Source of the DNA: an uncultured Christensenellaceae bacterium
Lineage (GTDB): Bacteria; Bacillota; Clostridia; Christensenellales; Borkfalkiaceae
Assembly (NCBI GenBank): GCA_910588465.1
Contig: CAJUOP010000029.1
Coordinates: forward strand, 7,534 to 15,525
Direction of reading: 5' to 3'
DNA length: 7,992 nt
The position numbers and the translations under genes are program-made. This document shows positions 1-7,700 of this stretch, piece after piece. The notes below the pieces were generated by a model. That model did no database searches and was not told the DNA's origin. It was given only the letters and a program-made list of their open reading frames with translations. The first letter of the stretch is position 1. Each line of letters begins with the position of its first letter.

Positions 1-2
1 CA

Positions 3-587
3 AGCGTCATCGCGGGGTATTCTGCGGCGGTCAAGCTGAACAGCATGATGATCACGTCTTTAACAACGCTCGGCAACGGCATTTCCAACTATACCTCGCA
101 AAACCTCGGCGCGGAAAAACCCGAGCGCGTGCGCAGCGGATTTTGGGCGGGGCTACGGCTCGTCTGGCTCGTCTGCGTTCCGTTCGTGCTCGTGTATGCG
201 TCGGCGGGGAAATATCTGGTCGCCTTCTTTATCAACGAACCAACGGAGCTCGCGGTGGAGACGGGGAAAATGTTTTTGCTGATCGTTTCGCCCTTTTATT
301 TTGTGGTTGCCGCCAAGCTGGTTGCCGACGGCGTGCTGAGGGGTGCAAAGCGCATGGCGAAGTTTATGGCGGCAACCTTTATCGACTTGATTTTGCGTAT
401 CGGGTTGGCGTTTGCGCTTTCCGTTCCCTTCGGCGCAACGGGGATCTGGCTGGCGTGGCCGATCGGCTGGGTGATCGCAACGGCGCTTTCGATCTTGTTT
501 TATTGGTTGGAAAGCCGAAGGCTGAAAGCGCAGGAGCGCGCGGCGGAGGAAACGGGGGAGTGCTGCCGGAACAACCCGTCGCCGTAG
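3..587 (+). CDS. MATE family efflux transporter, C-terminal part (start lies left of window)
   Basis: The reading frame is open from the left edge (first full codon at 3) to TAG at 585-587, giving about 194 residues, roughly the second half of a usual ~450-residue MATE protein. MATE proteins are inner-membrane antiporters that export cationic drugs or metabolites in exchange for H+ or Na+. The family signature is visible early: a GNGISNYTSQNLGA stretch followed by EKPERVRSG matches the conserved repeat region (N-x-x-QN-GA then a basic R-V stretch). It is followed by several hydrophobic segments typical of TM helices (for example around 165-230, 260-330, 400-450 and 460-520). The polar tail is rich in R, E and K, as expected for a cytoplasmic C-terminus. 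No intrinsic terminator is evident after the stop; the next gene has its own promoter 11 bp downstream. Substrate cannot be told from this part. The family call is firm, the subfamily is not. Confidence 0.87.
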   Translation, partial: SVIAGYSAAVKLNSMMITSLTTLGNGISNYTSQNLGAEKPERVRSGFWAGLRLVWLVCVPFVLVYASAGKYLVAFFINEPTELAVETGKMFLLIVSPFYFVVAAKLVADGVLRGAKRMAKFMAATFIDLILRIGLAFALSVPFGATGIWLAWPIGWVIATALSILFYWLESRRLKAQERAAEETGECCRNNPSP

Positions 588-597
588 CGTTGCGGCG

Positions 598-628
598 TTG
601 TTTAAACTTTTTAAAAAGGCGGTATAAT
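598..628 (+). promoter_or_regulatory. Putative sigma-A promoter of clpB
   Basis: A perfect -10 hexamer TATAAT lies at 623-628. The -35 is weak: either TTGTTT at 598-603 (19-bp spacer) or GTTTAA at 600-605 (17-bp spacer). The predicted start is near 635, leaving a ~50-nt leader before the clpB ATG. The spacer holds two overlapping AT-rich palindromes, GTTTAAAC (600-607) and CTTTTTAAAAAG (607-618). No CIRCE element (TTAGCACTC-N9-GAGTGCTAA) and no CtsR heptad repeat (GGTCAAA type) is visible, so heat control by these known regulators is not supported here. Confidence 0.6.
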
Positions 629-646
629 AGAAGCAAAAGAAAAAGG

Positions 647-672
647 GACGGCGAAGGGGCTAAAACGCCGTC
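647..672 (+). promoter_or_regulatory. Inverted repeat / hairpin in the clpB leader
   Basis: The arms GACGGCG (647-653) and CGCCGTC (666-672) form a perfect 7-bp GC-rich stem with a 12-nt loop. The stem ends one base before the GGGGGAGG ribosome binding stretch (673-680). It has no following U-tract, so it is not a terminator. It could be an operator, an mRNA-stabilising structure, or a structure that tunes access to the ribosome binding site. Function is inferred from position only. Confidence 0.45.
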
Positions 673-686
673 GGGGGAGGTTGAAC

Positions 687-3263
687 ATGGATGCCAATAA
701 ATTTACGCAAAAATCGGTTGCCGCCATACAGGGAGCGCAAGCGCTCGCGCTCGAATACGGCAACGCAGAGCTGAGAACGCTGCACCTTGCAAGCGCGCTT
801 TTGCAAAAGGACGGACTTGCCGCGCACGTGTTAAAGCGCGCGGAGCGCGACGCGGAGGGGTTGCAGCGCGCCGTCAAAGAGGAGCTCGAGCGGCTGCCCC
901 GCGTTTCGGGCGGGCGGGAGGCGTATCCTTCCGCCGCCCTGCAAAAGACGCTTTCCGCCGCCGAGCAGCTCGCCGAGAGCATGAAGGATTCCTACATCTC
1001 CGTCGAGCATCTGTTTCTCGCGCTTTTAGACAACGCGGAGCGCGACTTGTCCGCCGTGCTCGCCCGCTTCGGCGTAAATCGCGAAACGTTTTTAAAGGGG
1101 TTAAAGGAGGTGCGCGGCAATCAGACGGTGCAAAGCGACAGCCCCGAGGATACCTACGAGGCGCTCGAAAAGTACGGAACGGATCTGACCAAGCGCGCGC
1201 GGGAGCATAAGCTGGAGCCCGTCATCGGGCGGGACGAGGAGATCCGCAACGTCGTTCGAATTCTCTCGCGCAAGACGAAGAATAACCCCGTGCTCATCGG
1301 CGAACCGGGCGTGGGCAAAACCGCCATTGCCGAGGGGCTGGCGCAGCGCATTGAGAAGGGCGACGTGCCCGAGGGGTTGAAGAATAAGAAACTGATTTCG
1401 CTCGACATGGGCGCCCTGATTGCGGGGGCGAAGTACCGCGGGGAGTTCGAGGAGCGGCTGAAAGCCGTGCTGGACGAGGTGACGCGCTCGGAGGGGCAGA
1501 TATTGCTGTTTATCGACGAGCTGCACACGGTGGTGGGCGCGGGCAAGACGGAGGGCGCCATGGACGCGGGCAATCTGTTAAAGCCGCTGCTTGCGCGGGG
1601 CGAGCTGCACTGCGTGGGCGCCACCACGCTGGACGAATACCGCAAATATATCGAAAAGGACGCCGCGCTCGAACGGCGGTTCCAGCCCGTGCTCGTCGGG
1701 GAGCCGACGGTGGAGGACACCGTTTCGATCTTGCGCGGACTCAAGGAACGGTTCGAGATATTCCACGGCGTGCGCATTCACGACGACGCGATCGTGGCGG
1801 CGGCGGTGCTTTCCAATCGCTATATTACCGACCGCTTTCTGCCCGATAAGGCAATCGATCTGGTCGACGAGGCGGCGGCGATGATCCGCACCGAGATCGA
1901 CTCCATGCCTTCGGAGATGGACGCCATGCACCGCAAGATCGTTCAGCTCGAGGTGGAGGAGAACGCGCTCTCCAAGGAAAAGGATAATCTGTCGGAAACG
2001 CGGCTTTCGGATTTAAGAAAGGAGCTTGCCGACTTAAAGGAAAAATTCGACGCCATGCAGGCGCAGTGGAAGGAAGAGAAGGGCGCCGTGCACGCCGAAA
2101 AGGAATTAAAGGAAAAAATCGACAATCTGCGGGCGGAAAAGGAATCCGCCATGCAGCGGGGCGATCTGGAAACGGCTTCGCGGATCGGTTACGGCGAGCT
2201 GCCCGCGCTCGAAAAGCAGCTGGAAGAGATCAAGGGCAAGGGACACGGCTACGAGCTGTTGCAGGACGAGGTGACCAAGGATCAGATCGACCAGATCGTG
2301 TCGCGCTGGACGGGAATCCCCGTCGCCCGTTTAAAGGAGGGCGAGCGTGAAAAAATATTGAATCTCGAAGAGGAACTTCACCGCCGCGTGGTGGGGCAGG
2401 ACGAGGCGGTGCAAAAGGTTTCGGAAGCGATTCTGCGCGCCCGCGCGGGCATCTCCGACCCCAACCGCCCGATCGGCTCCTTCCTGTTTTTGGGTCCTAC
2501 GGGGGTGGGCAAAACCGAGCTCGCCAAGTCGCTTGCGGAAAATCTGTTCGACGACGAGAGAAATATCGTACGGATAGATATGTCCGAATATATGGAAAAG
2601 TTTTCCGTTTCCCGCCTGTTGGGCGCGCCTCCCGGATACGTGGGCTACGAGGAGGGCGGCACGCTTACCGAGGCGGTGCGCAGAAAGCCCTATTCGATTA
2701 TCCTGTTCGACGAGATCGAAAAGGCACACCCCGACGTGTTCAACGTGCTGCTGCAAATTCTCGACGACGGCAGAGTGACCGACTCGCAGGGAAGAACGGT
2801 CGATTTTAAAAATACGATTATCATTTTGACCTCTAATCTGGGCGCGGAATTTATCGCCGAAGGGATCGAGGACGGCGAAATTACGCCCTCCGCCCGCGAT
2901 AGGGTGCAGGGGCTGTTAAAACGGAGCTTCCGTCCCGAGTTTTTAAACCGTCTGGATGAGATCGTCATGTTTCAACCGCTTACGCGCGGCAATATCGACA
3001 AGATCGTTACGATTTTGTTCGACCGTTTGATAAAGCGCCTGAAAGGCGAACATCTGAATCTGCAAGTAACGGAGCGGGCTAAGGCGTACGTTGCGGACAA
3101 CGGTTTCGACGGCGTTTACGGCGCAAGACCGTTAAAGCGGTATTTGCAGTCCCATGCGGAGACCCTCATTGCAAAATATATCGTTCGCAGTAATCCCGCG
3201 GCGGGCACGGTGATCATACTCGATCGCGGCGACGACGGGCTGTTTTTAAGGGAAGAGAAATAA
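687..3263 (+). CDS. clpB: ClpB, AAA+ protein disaggregase (Hsp100)
   Basis: This is a cytoplasmic hexameric ATPase that works with DnaK/DnaJ/GrpE to pull proteins out of heat-induced aggregates. The 858 residues match the usual ClpB length. In order: the Clp N-domain repeats (1-145); AAA1 with Walker A GEPGVGKT (205-212), pore-loop Tyr250 in GAKYRGEF and Walker B acidic pair D277-E278; the long charged coiled-coil M-domain (about 400-520) that separates ClpB from ClpC/ClpA; AAA2 with Walker A GPTGVGKT (603-610), pore-loop Tyr651 in GAPPGYVGYEEGG and Walker B D675-E676; and a C-terminal D2-small domain. No ClpP-binding IGF/L loop is expected or seen. I chose the ATG at 687 because GGAGG at 676-680 sits 6 nt upstream; a TTG at 681 directly abuts the SD and is too close. 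The gene is transcribed alone. Its stop is overlapped by a decayed gene on the other strand, and no clear terminator follows immediately. Confidence 0.97.
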   Translation: MDANKFTQKSVAAIQGAQALALEYGNAELRTLHLASALLQKDGLAAHVLKRAERDAEGLQRAVKEELERLPRVSGGREAYPSAALQKTLSAAEQLAESMKDSYISVEHLFLALLDNAERDLSAVLARFGVNRETFLKGLKEVRGNQTVQSDSPEDTYEALEKYGTDLTKRAREHKLEPVIGRDEEIRNVVRILSRKTKNNPVLIGEPGVGKTAIAEGLAQRIEKGDVPEGLKNKKLISLDMGALIAGAKYRGEFEERLKAVLDEVTRSEGQILLFIDELHTVVGAGKTEGAMDAGNLLKPLLARGELHCVGATTLDEYRKYIEKDAALERRFQPVLVGEPTVEDTVSILRGLKERFEIFHGVRIHDDAIVAAAVLSNRYITDRFLPDKAIDLVDEAAAMIRTEIDSMPSEMDAMHRKIVQLEVEENALSKEKDNLSETRLSDLRKELADLKEKFDAMQAQWKEEKGAVHAEKELKEKIDNLRAEKESAMQRGDLETASRIGYGELPALEKQLEEIKGKGHGYELLQDEVTKDQIDQIVSRWTGIPVARLKEGEREKILNLEEELHRRVVGQDEAVQKVSEAILRARAGISDPNRPIGSFLFLGPTGVGKTELAKSLAENLFDDERNIVRIDMSEYMEKFSVSRLLGAPPGYVGYEEGGTLTEAVRRKPYSIILFDEIEKAHPDVFNVLLQILDDGRVTDSQGRTVDFKNTIIILTSNLGAEFIAEGIEDGEITPSARDRVQGLLKRSFRPEFLNRLDEIVMFQPLTRGNIDKIVTILFDRLIKRLKGEHLNLQVTERAKAYVADNGFDGVYGARPLKRYLQSHAETLIAKYIVRSNPAAGTVIILDRGDDGLFLREEK

Positions 3264-3556
3264 GCGGAAAGTTCTCTGCAAGTACAGCAACAGCCGCTTG
3301 TTGAGTATCTGGATATACTCAGGCTGTAGCACATCTCAATCGACAGAGCCTCCTGCGTGAGATTTCACGCGTACAAACCGACATAGATATCGTACAGTCT
3401 GGTAGGTGCGGATTGCATGGCGGTATTGTAGCGTTTGGTTTTGCTTACGATATCGTTTGTGCCTACCACGCGGAAACCCTGCTCGAAGGCTTCCTTGCGC
3501 GAATGGTAGTAGCGAATGTCTTTCAGATCATTCCGAATTTGTTTTAACGTCAACAT
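3246..3556 (-). pseudogene. Broken small sigma-70-region-4-like / HTH protein gene
   Basis: ATG at 3556-3554 has a strong SD (AGGGAGGT, complement of 3562-3569, 5-nt spacing). It starts MLTLKQIRNDLKDIRYYHSR and runs 63 codons to an in-frame TGA (3367-3365). The similarity does not stop there: the same frame continues NLTQEALSIEMCYS, and then one missing base near 3322-3324 (AGCCTGAG where AGCCCTGAG is expected) moves the continuation PEYIQILNKRLLLYLQRTF into the next frame, ending at TAA (3248-3246). Restoring one sense codon and one base gives 103 residues. TQEALSIEM-YSPEYIQ resembles the helix-turn-helix of sigma-70 region 4, and the N-terminal part recalls small hypothetical proteins of Clostridia, some phage-linked (from memory, not searched). 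Its last 18 bp overlap the end of clpB on the opposite strand. Presumably non-functional; the 63-residue N-terminal piece could still be made. The family name is uncertain. Confidence 0.7.
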
Positions 3557-3675
3557 GGTTGACCTCCCTTGATTAAGTTAGAGCATTTACGCCCTTCACC
3601 TAATAGCCACGGGAAAACCATTTTTGGGGTATGCTACGATAAAAGTTTTTGCAATTTTTTCAACGCATTATAAAC

Positions 3676-3706
3676 ATAGTCCCGCACTGTATATGTGCGG
3701 GACTAT
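3676..3706. terminator. Strong hairpin between the clpB side and the araC-like gene, possible bidirectional terminator
   Basis: The arms ATAGTCCCGCAC (3676-3687) and GTGCGGGACTAT (3695-3706) form a perfect 12-bp stem with a 7-nt loop. It lies 36 nt past the stop of the minus-strand regulator gene and is the first strong hairpin downstream of clpB on the plus strand. Neither tail is a classic U-run: the plus strand reads TTCTTGTTCT and the minus strand GTTTATAATG. It may therefore terminate moderately in either or both directions, or simply protect 3' ends. The position between converging transcripts fits a shared terminator. Confidence 0.6.
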
Positions 3707-3742
3707 TCTTGTTCTGATACTCGAAATAAATTTTGAATTCCG

Positions 3743-4600
3743 TCATGAAAAAATATTTTTATTGCCGGACGATTTGGAACGGTTGCGTTTGCGCCAGCTT
3801 GCGGGAGTGATGCCGAATTGTTCCTGAAAGTTACGGGTAAAACTGTTTTGCGAATCGTATCCGAGCTTTGTGGCGATCCTCGATATCGGCATATCGGTAT
3901 CGGCAAGCAAAATCACGGAATAGTTCATTCTGTTTTCCGTAAGATATCTTCCGATTGATTTTCCCGTGTAGTGCTTGAATGAATCGTAAACGTAGCCGCG
4001 GCTGTAATTTGTCAGGGCGATGATATCGTCGATCGGCAACGCCATGACTTCGGGTTGATTGAGCAGGGAAAGAAGGGTTTGCAGCCATTCAGGCAGAGAG
4101 GATATATGTTGAATCTGGTGGTCGATATAAAAGCCGAGTAATTCGAACACGATACAGGTGTGATAACTTTCGTAGTCAATGATATCCGCCTTTTCTGAAT
4201 CGAATTGATTGAGTTGCTCTTGCAGGATTTGCAGTTTTTTCATACCAATGTTGAAATATAGCGGCTCGTCGGCAGACATGATTTTATCGTAAAGATCAGC
4301 GGAAAGGGTAGCGCAGATTTTTTGCATTTTTTCGGGCCAGACGTAAACGTCCCGATGCAGATGCTTTGTGTTGTTCGGGATCGATAGCGCGTGCTCATCG
4401 TTCGGACGCAACAGAAGAAGTTCGCCCGGCGATAGTGTTTGCGTTGTTCCTTTATAAATATTTTCTATATTTCCTTCGATCGGAACTAAAAATTCGAAAA
4501 AATTATGGGTGTGCATTGGAGCGGGGTTGGTATACGGGTGCGTATATTCCGTAACGGGTAGCTTTTCATGTTTGAAAAAACAAAAGAACAAATTTTCCAT
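3743..4600 (-). CDS. AraC-family transcriptional regulator with N-terminal cupin sensor
   Basis: This 285-residue DNA-binding regulator is probably sugar-responsive. Residues about 25-85 look like the AraC-type cupin sensor: MHTHNFFEF (29-37) supplies the usual metal/ligand-pocket His pair, and SPGELLLLRPNDEH (57-70) is the typical second cupin motif. The middle (about 90-180) is a helical linker/dimer region. The C-terminus carries the two AraC helix-turn-helices: helix pair one about 190-210 (IDDIIALTNYSRGYVYDSFK) and two about 238-262 (PISRIATKLGYDSQNSFTRN), with the family signature F-x-x-x-F-G-x-T-P-x-x-W-R near 258-270. The ATG at 4600 is the only start that keeps the whole cupin. There is no good SD in front of it, and a -10 box ends just 9 bp upstream, suggesting a leaderless mRNA. 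It is divergent from the permuted GH3 hydrolase gene, which it most likely controls, and has visibly lower GC than clpB. The family is firm; the inducer is unknown. Confidence 0.93.
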   Translation of the reverse strand: MENLFFCFFKHEKLPVTEYTHPYTNPAPMHTHNFFEFLVPIEGNIENIYKGTTQTLSPGELLLLRPNDEHALSIPNNTKHLHRDVYVWPEKMQKICATLSADLYDKIMSADEPLYFNIGMKKLQILQEQLNQFDSEKADIIDYESYHTCIVFELLGFYIDHQIQHISSLPEWLQTLLSLLNQPEVMALPIDDIIALTNYSRGYVYDSFKHYTGKSIGRYLTENRMNYSVILLADTDMPISRIATKLGYDSQNSFTRNFQEQFGITPASWRKRNRSKSSGNKNIFS

Positions 4601-4609
4601 AGCTTGGAA

Positions 4610-4638
4610 ATTATAACATGATTTTCTAAAATTTACAA
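4610..4638 (-). promoter_or_regulatory. Promoter of the araC-like regulator (probably leaderless)
   Basis: Read on the minus strand: -35 TTGTAA (complement of 4633-4638), 17-bp spacer, and perfect -10 TATAAT (complement of 4610-4615). Transcription would start around 4603-4604, only 3-4 nt before the ATG at 4600, leaving no room for a ribosome binding site. Confidence 0.65.
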
Positions 4639-4646
4639 TGAAATAT

Positions 4647-4675
4647 GACTATTTAGTGAAAAGATCGGACTATTT
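4647..4675 (+). promoter_or_regulatory. 21-bp-period direct repeat, candidate AraC-family operator
   Basis: GACTATTT occurs at 4647-4654 and again at 4668-4675, exactly 21 bp apart, which is two helical turns. The second copy ends 3 bp before the proposed -35 of the hydrolase promoter (4679-4684). AraC itself binds two direct half-sites with a 21-bp period next to the -35 (araI1-araI2), so spacing, orientation and location all fit an activator site for the adjacent regulator. The site also lies upstream of the regulator's own -35 (4633-4638), which allows autoregulation. Binding is inferred. Confidence 0.55.
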
Positions 4676-4678
4676 GTG

Positions 4679-4707
4679 TAGAAATTAGGATTTTGTAATG
4701 GTATAAT
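4679..4707 (+). promoter_or_regulatory. Promoter of the GH3 hydrolase gene with extended -10
   Basis: The -10 TATAAT lies at 4702-4707 and is preceded by TG at 4699-4700 (TGGTATAAT, an extended -10). A -35-like TAGAAA sits at 4679-4684 with a 17-bp spacer. The poor -35 is common in activator-dependent promoters. The predicted start is near 4714, giving a ~75-nt leader. Confidence 0.65.
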
Positions 4708-4719
4708 TTTTATGTGTTG

Positions 4720-4761
4720 GGAAAGGGGCATGCCCCTTTCCGTTGCGTTCCGCAACGGAAA
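4720..4761 (+). promoter_or_regulatory. Two overlapping, mutually exclusive hairpins in the GH3 leader
   Basis: Hairpin A is a perfect 22-bp palindrome at 4720-4741 (half-site GGAAAGGGGCA). Hairpin B has arms TTTCCGTTGCG (4737-4747) and CGCAACGGAAA (4751-4761), an 11-bp stem with a 3-nt loop. They share TTTCC at 4737-4741, so in full form only one can exist at a time. Neither is followed by a U-tract, so neither is an intrinsic terminator. The SD (GGAGGG, 4778-4783) lies 16 nt after hairpin B. In DNA form, palindrome A is also a plausible repressor operator centred about +17. Confidence 0.6.
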
Positions 4762-4788
4762 CCATGCTAATAGATTTGGAGGGAAATT

Positions 4789-7700
4789 GTGATAAAAGTG
4801 AAAGCAGGAAAAGTTTGTTCTATTTCGTTAGCGGTTGCAGTGCTGTTAACGGGCATGGCGGGGGCAAACAAAGTTACGGCGTCTGCCGCGCTTAGCGAAA
4901 CGGCGCTCGTTCAACACGAGGAATTGGCGCAGGAAATCGCAAAAAGCGGTATGGTATTATTGGAAAACCGCGGCGCATTGCCTTTAACTTCTGCCGATCG
5001 CGTTGTGGGGAACAGTCTCGGTCAGATTGTTTACGGCGGATCGGGCTCGGGGCTTGTTTCTTCGTCGCGCCGTCATATTTCATATTCCGACGCTTTGAAG
5101 GAAGCCGCGCAAAAAAAGCTGATAGCTTCTTATACCGATTCCATTCGCGGCGACGGTAACAAATGCATTATTTTTATTTCGCGTGCTTCGCAAGAGGACA
5201 CAGATATTGCTGCGAGCACGTTCAATCTTTCGTCCGCCGAAAAGAGCAGACTGACGGAGGCGTGCGGAACGTTCGGCGCGGAAAACGTGATCGTGGTGCT
5301 GAACGTCGGCAGCGTGATGGACACGACGTATTTGAAAAATCTGAATTTGGGCGCAATCGTTCTTGCGTATTACGGCGGAAACACGGCGGGCGCGGCGCTT
5401 GCCGACTGCCTCACGGGGCAAAGTAATTTTTCGGGAAAAACGGTAGATACATGGGCGGCGAGTTATACGGATTATCCCTCTGCCGCCGTCGGTGAGTTCG
5501 GCGTGCAGAACAACGTTCAATATACCGAGGACGTTTACGTGGGCTACCGCTATTTTTCCACGTTCGATCCGAATTACGAAAAAGTCAATTATCCGTTCGG
5601 CTATGGATTGAGTTATACGCAATTTACTTTAAGCGAGCAGGCGATCTCCGTTGAGGGTGATGACGTGACGGCGCGTGTAAAAGTGACGAACGTCGGTGGT
5701 GTAGAGGGCAGAGAGGTCGTACAGCTCTATTATCAATCGCCCGAATCCGTACAAATCGGAGAGGAAAACGTCTTTTTCGGCACGCCCGCGCGCGAGCTGG
5801 GCGGTTTTCAAAAAACCCGTTCGCTGAAACCGAACGAAAGCGAAACGATCAGTATCAAATTTTCCGTGAACGATATGGCGGTATACGACGATATGGGAAA
5901 AATCGAGGCGGATACCTATCAATTACTTGCGGGTGATTATCAATTTTATTTGGGTACGAACGTAAGGGATGCCGACAATGATTTTGCGGGATATCAGCCT
6001 TATAAGGTGGCGCAAACGACGGCTGTTTCCGAAAAACTAACGGCGCTTCCCGCCTCACAGCTTGATGAGCGCTTGCTTTCAAACGGAGAGAAGGAAACGG
6101 TAGGGATGAAAAAAATCGCGCCCTACGGTTCTACTACGATTCAAGGCGAAAATTTTAATCAAAAAGCGCACCTTTATGAAGCACGTAATGGCGACGTTTC
6201 CACAAACGAGGCAAATCTCGGCGTAAATAATTTCTATTTCGTCGGACAGATGCAGGGGCATGCAGGGGAGTGGCTCGATTATAAGGTGAGCGTCGAGAAG
6301 GCGGGAGAGTATTCCGTGGGGCTTGCCATGGCAAATGCAAACAACGGCGGCGGACGGTTTGTCGACGCGGTAACGTTTTACGTAAACGGCGTAAAGCAGA
6401 GCGTGAAGTATACTTATGTTTCCCACGATTGGCTTAACTTTACTTATGCGGCGGCGGAGGGGAAGCTCTCCCTGCCTGCGGGCGAGGTTACCGTTCGGCT
6501 GGAAAATAAAAGCGGACAATTTTCGAATCTCGACTTTTTCACGATTTATAATAACGCCGTTTCTCCCGATGCGACCACGGTGATCGAGGCGGAAACACTC
6601 GGTGCGGAATCCGTATGCTACGGCGATAACGGCGCGGTGGTAGTAAACGCTGCAAATAAAAAGATTGCCGTTCCCGTTAATGTGGAAAAAGCCGGCGAAT
6701 ATTACGTAAGATTAAAGGCTTCCAACGTAAAGAATGCTTCGGAACAGACGGCGGCTCTTTCCGTCGGCGGAACAGAGATCGGGGCGTTTTCGTTGATGCG
6801 CACCTCGTTTTTGGATGATTACTCGCAGGAGGCGAATAAGTATCGGTTTACCTATACCAACTCGGTTAGCGTTACGCTTCCCGCAGGGGAAACAGAACTT
6901 TTGATTGAAACGAAGGATGCCAATCTTTACGCTTTGGATGCGATTGAAATCAATCCTGCGGAATGCGGCGCGCCCGAATATGCTTTTTCGGATAATACAG
7001 ACGGTGTTCACAGTCCCATTAAAAGCGATTCGTATAACGCATCGGTAACATATTCACAGCTTGCGAGCGGCAAAATCGATATGGATGCATTTGTCGGCGC
7101 TCTGTCTGCGCAAGAGCTGATCGCGTTTACGGGCTTGGAACGGCCGCTCGGGTTCAGCTATGGCGGTGCGGGCGCATTGGGGAACGGCGCGTGGAACGGA
7201 AAATTAGACAGAGGCGTTCCGCGGGTTTATACGACCGATGCGGGCGCAGGCGTGGGGCTGAGCAGTAAGGGCAACGTTGTTTGGTTTCCTTGCGCGACGC
7301 TGATTGCCTCGACGTTCGACGAGGAGTTGGCGCAACAATACGGTCGGGCGGTTGCCGAAGAGGCGGCGAGTTTTGGGTTCAACGTTTGGCTTGCGCCTTC
7401 CGTTAATATTCATCGGAATCCCCGTTGCGGCAGAAATTTCGAATATTATTCCGAAGATCCCGTTGTGGCGGGTAAGATCGGAGCGGCTGCCGTCAGAGGC
7501 GCGCAAACGCAGCATGTGGCTGTTTGTGTGAAGCATTTTGCCGTCAATAATCAGGAAACGACGAGATTTACGAGCAATTCCTGCGTATCAAACCGCGCGA
7601 TTCGTGAAATCTACTTAAAGGCGTTCGAAATTATCGTAAAGGAAAGCAAGCCTTGGGCGATCATGAGTTCTTATAACCGTTTGAACGGCGAATACGTCGC

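Noticed and set aside
681..686. TTG start for ClpB two codons before the ATG
   Set aside because: It directly touches the GGGGGAGG ribosome binding stretch; the ATG at 687 has normal 6-nt spacing.
1154..1777. 207-codon minus-strand frame within clpB
   Set aside because: It is Ser/Arg-rich shadow coding opposite strongly conserved AAA1 motifs, with no domain signal.
3302..3321. 7-bp hairpin (TGAGTAT/ATACTCA) as clpB terminator
   Set aside because: No U-tract follows on either strand, and it lies in the remnant coding sequence of the opposite-strand HTH gene.
3624..3827. 67-codon plus-strand frame between the pseudogene and the regulator
   Set aside because: It runs through the 3676-3706 hairpin and into the 3' end of the AraC-like gene, has no SD and has no recognisable similarity.
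4737..4761. Hairpin B as an intrinsic terminator
   Set aside because: The stem is followed by AAACCATGC, not a U-run, so termination by this stem alone is not supported.
5080..5622. 180-codon frame on the minus strand
   Set aside because: It lies wholly inside the GH3 gene, whose plus-strand frame shows family motifs throughout; the minus-strand translation is Arg-rich without recognisable domains. The same applies to the minus-strand frames at 6079-6519 and 7615-7989.
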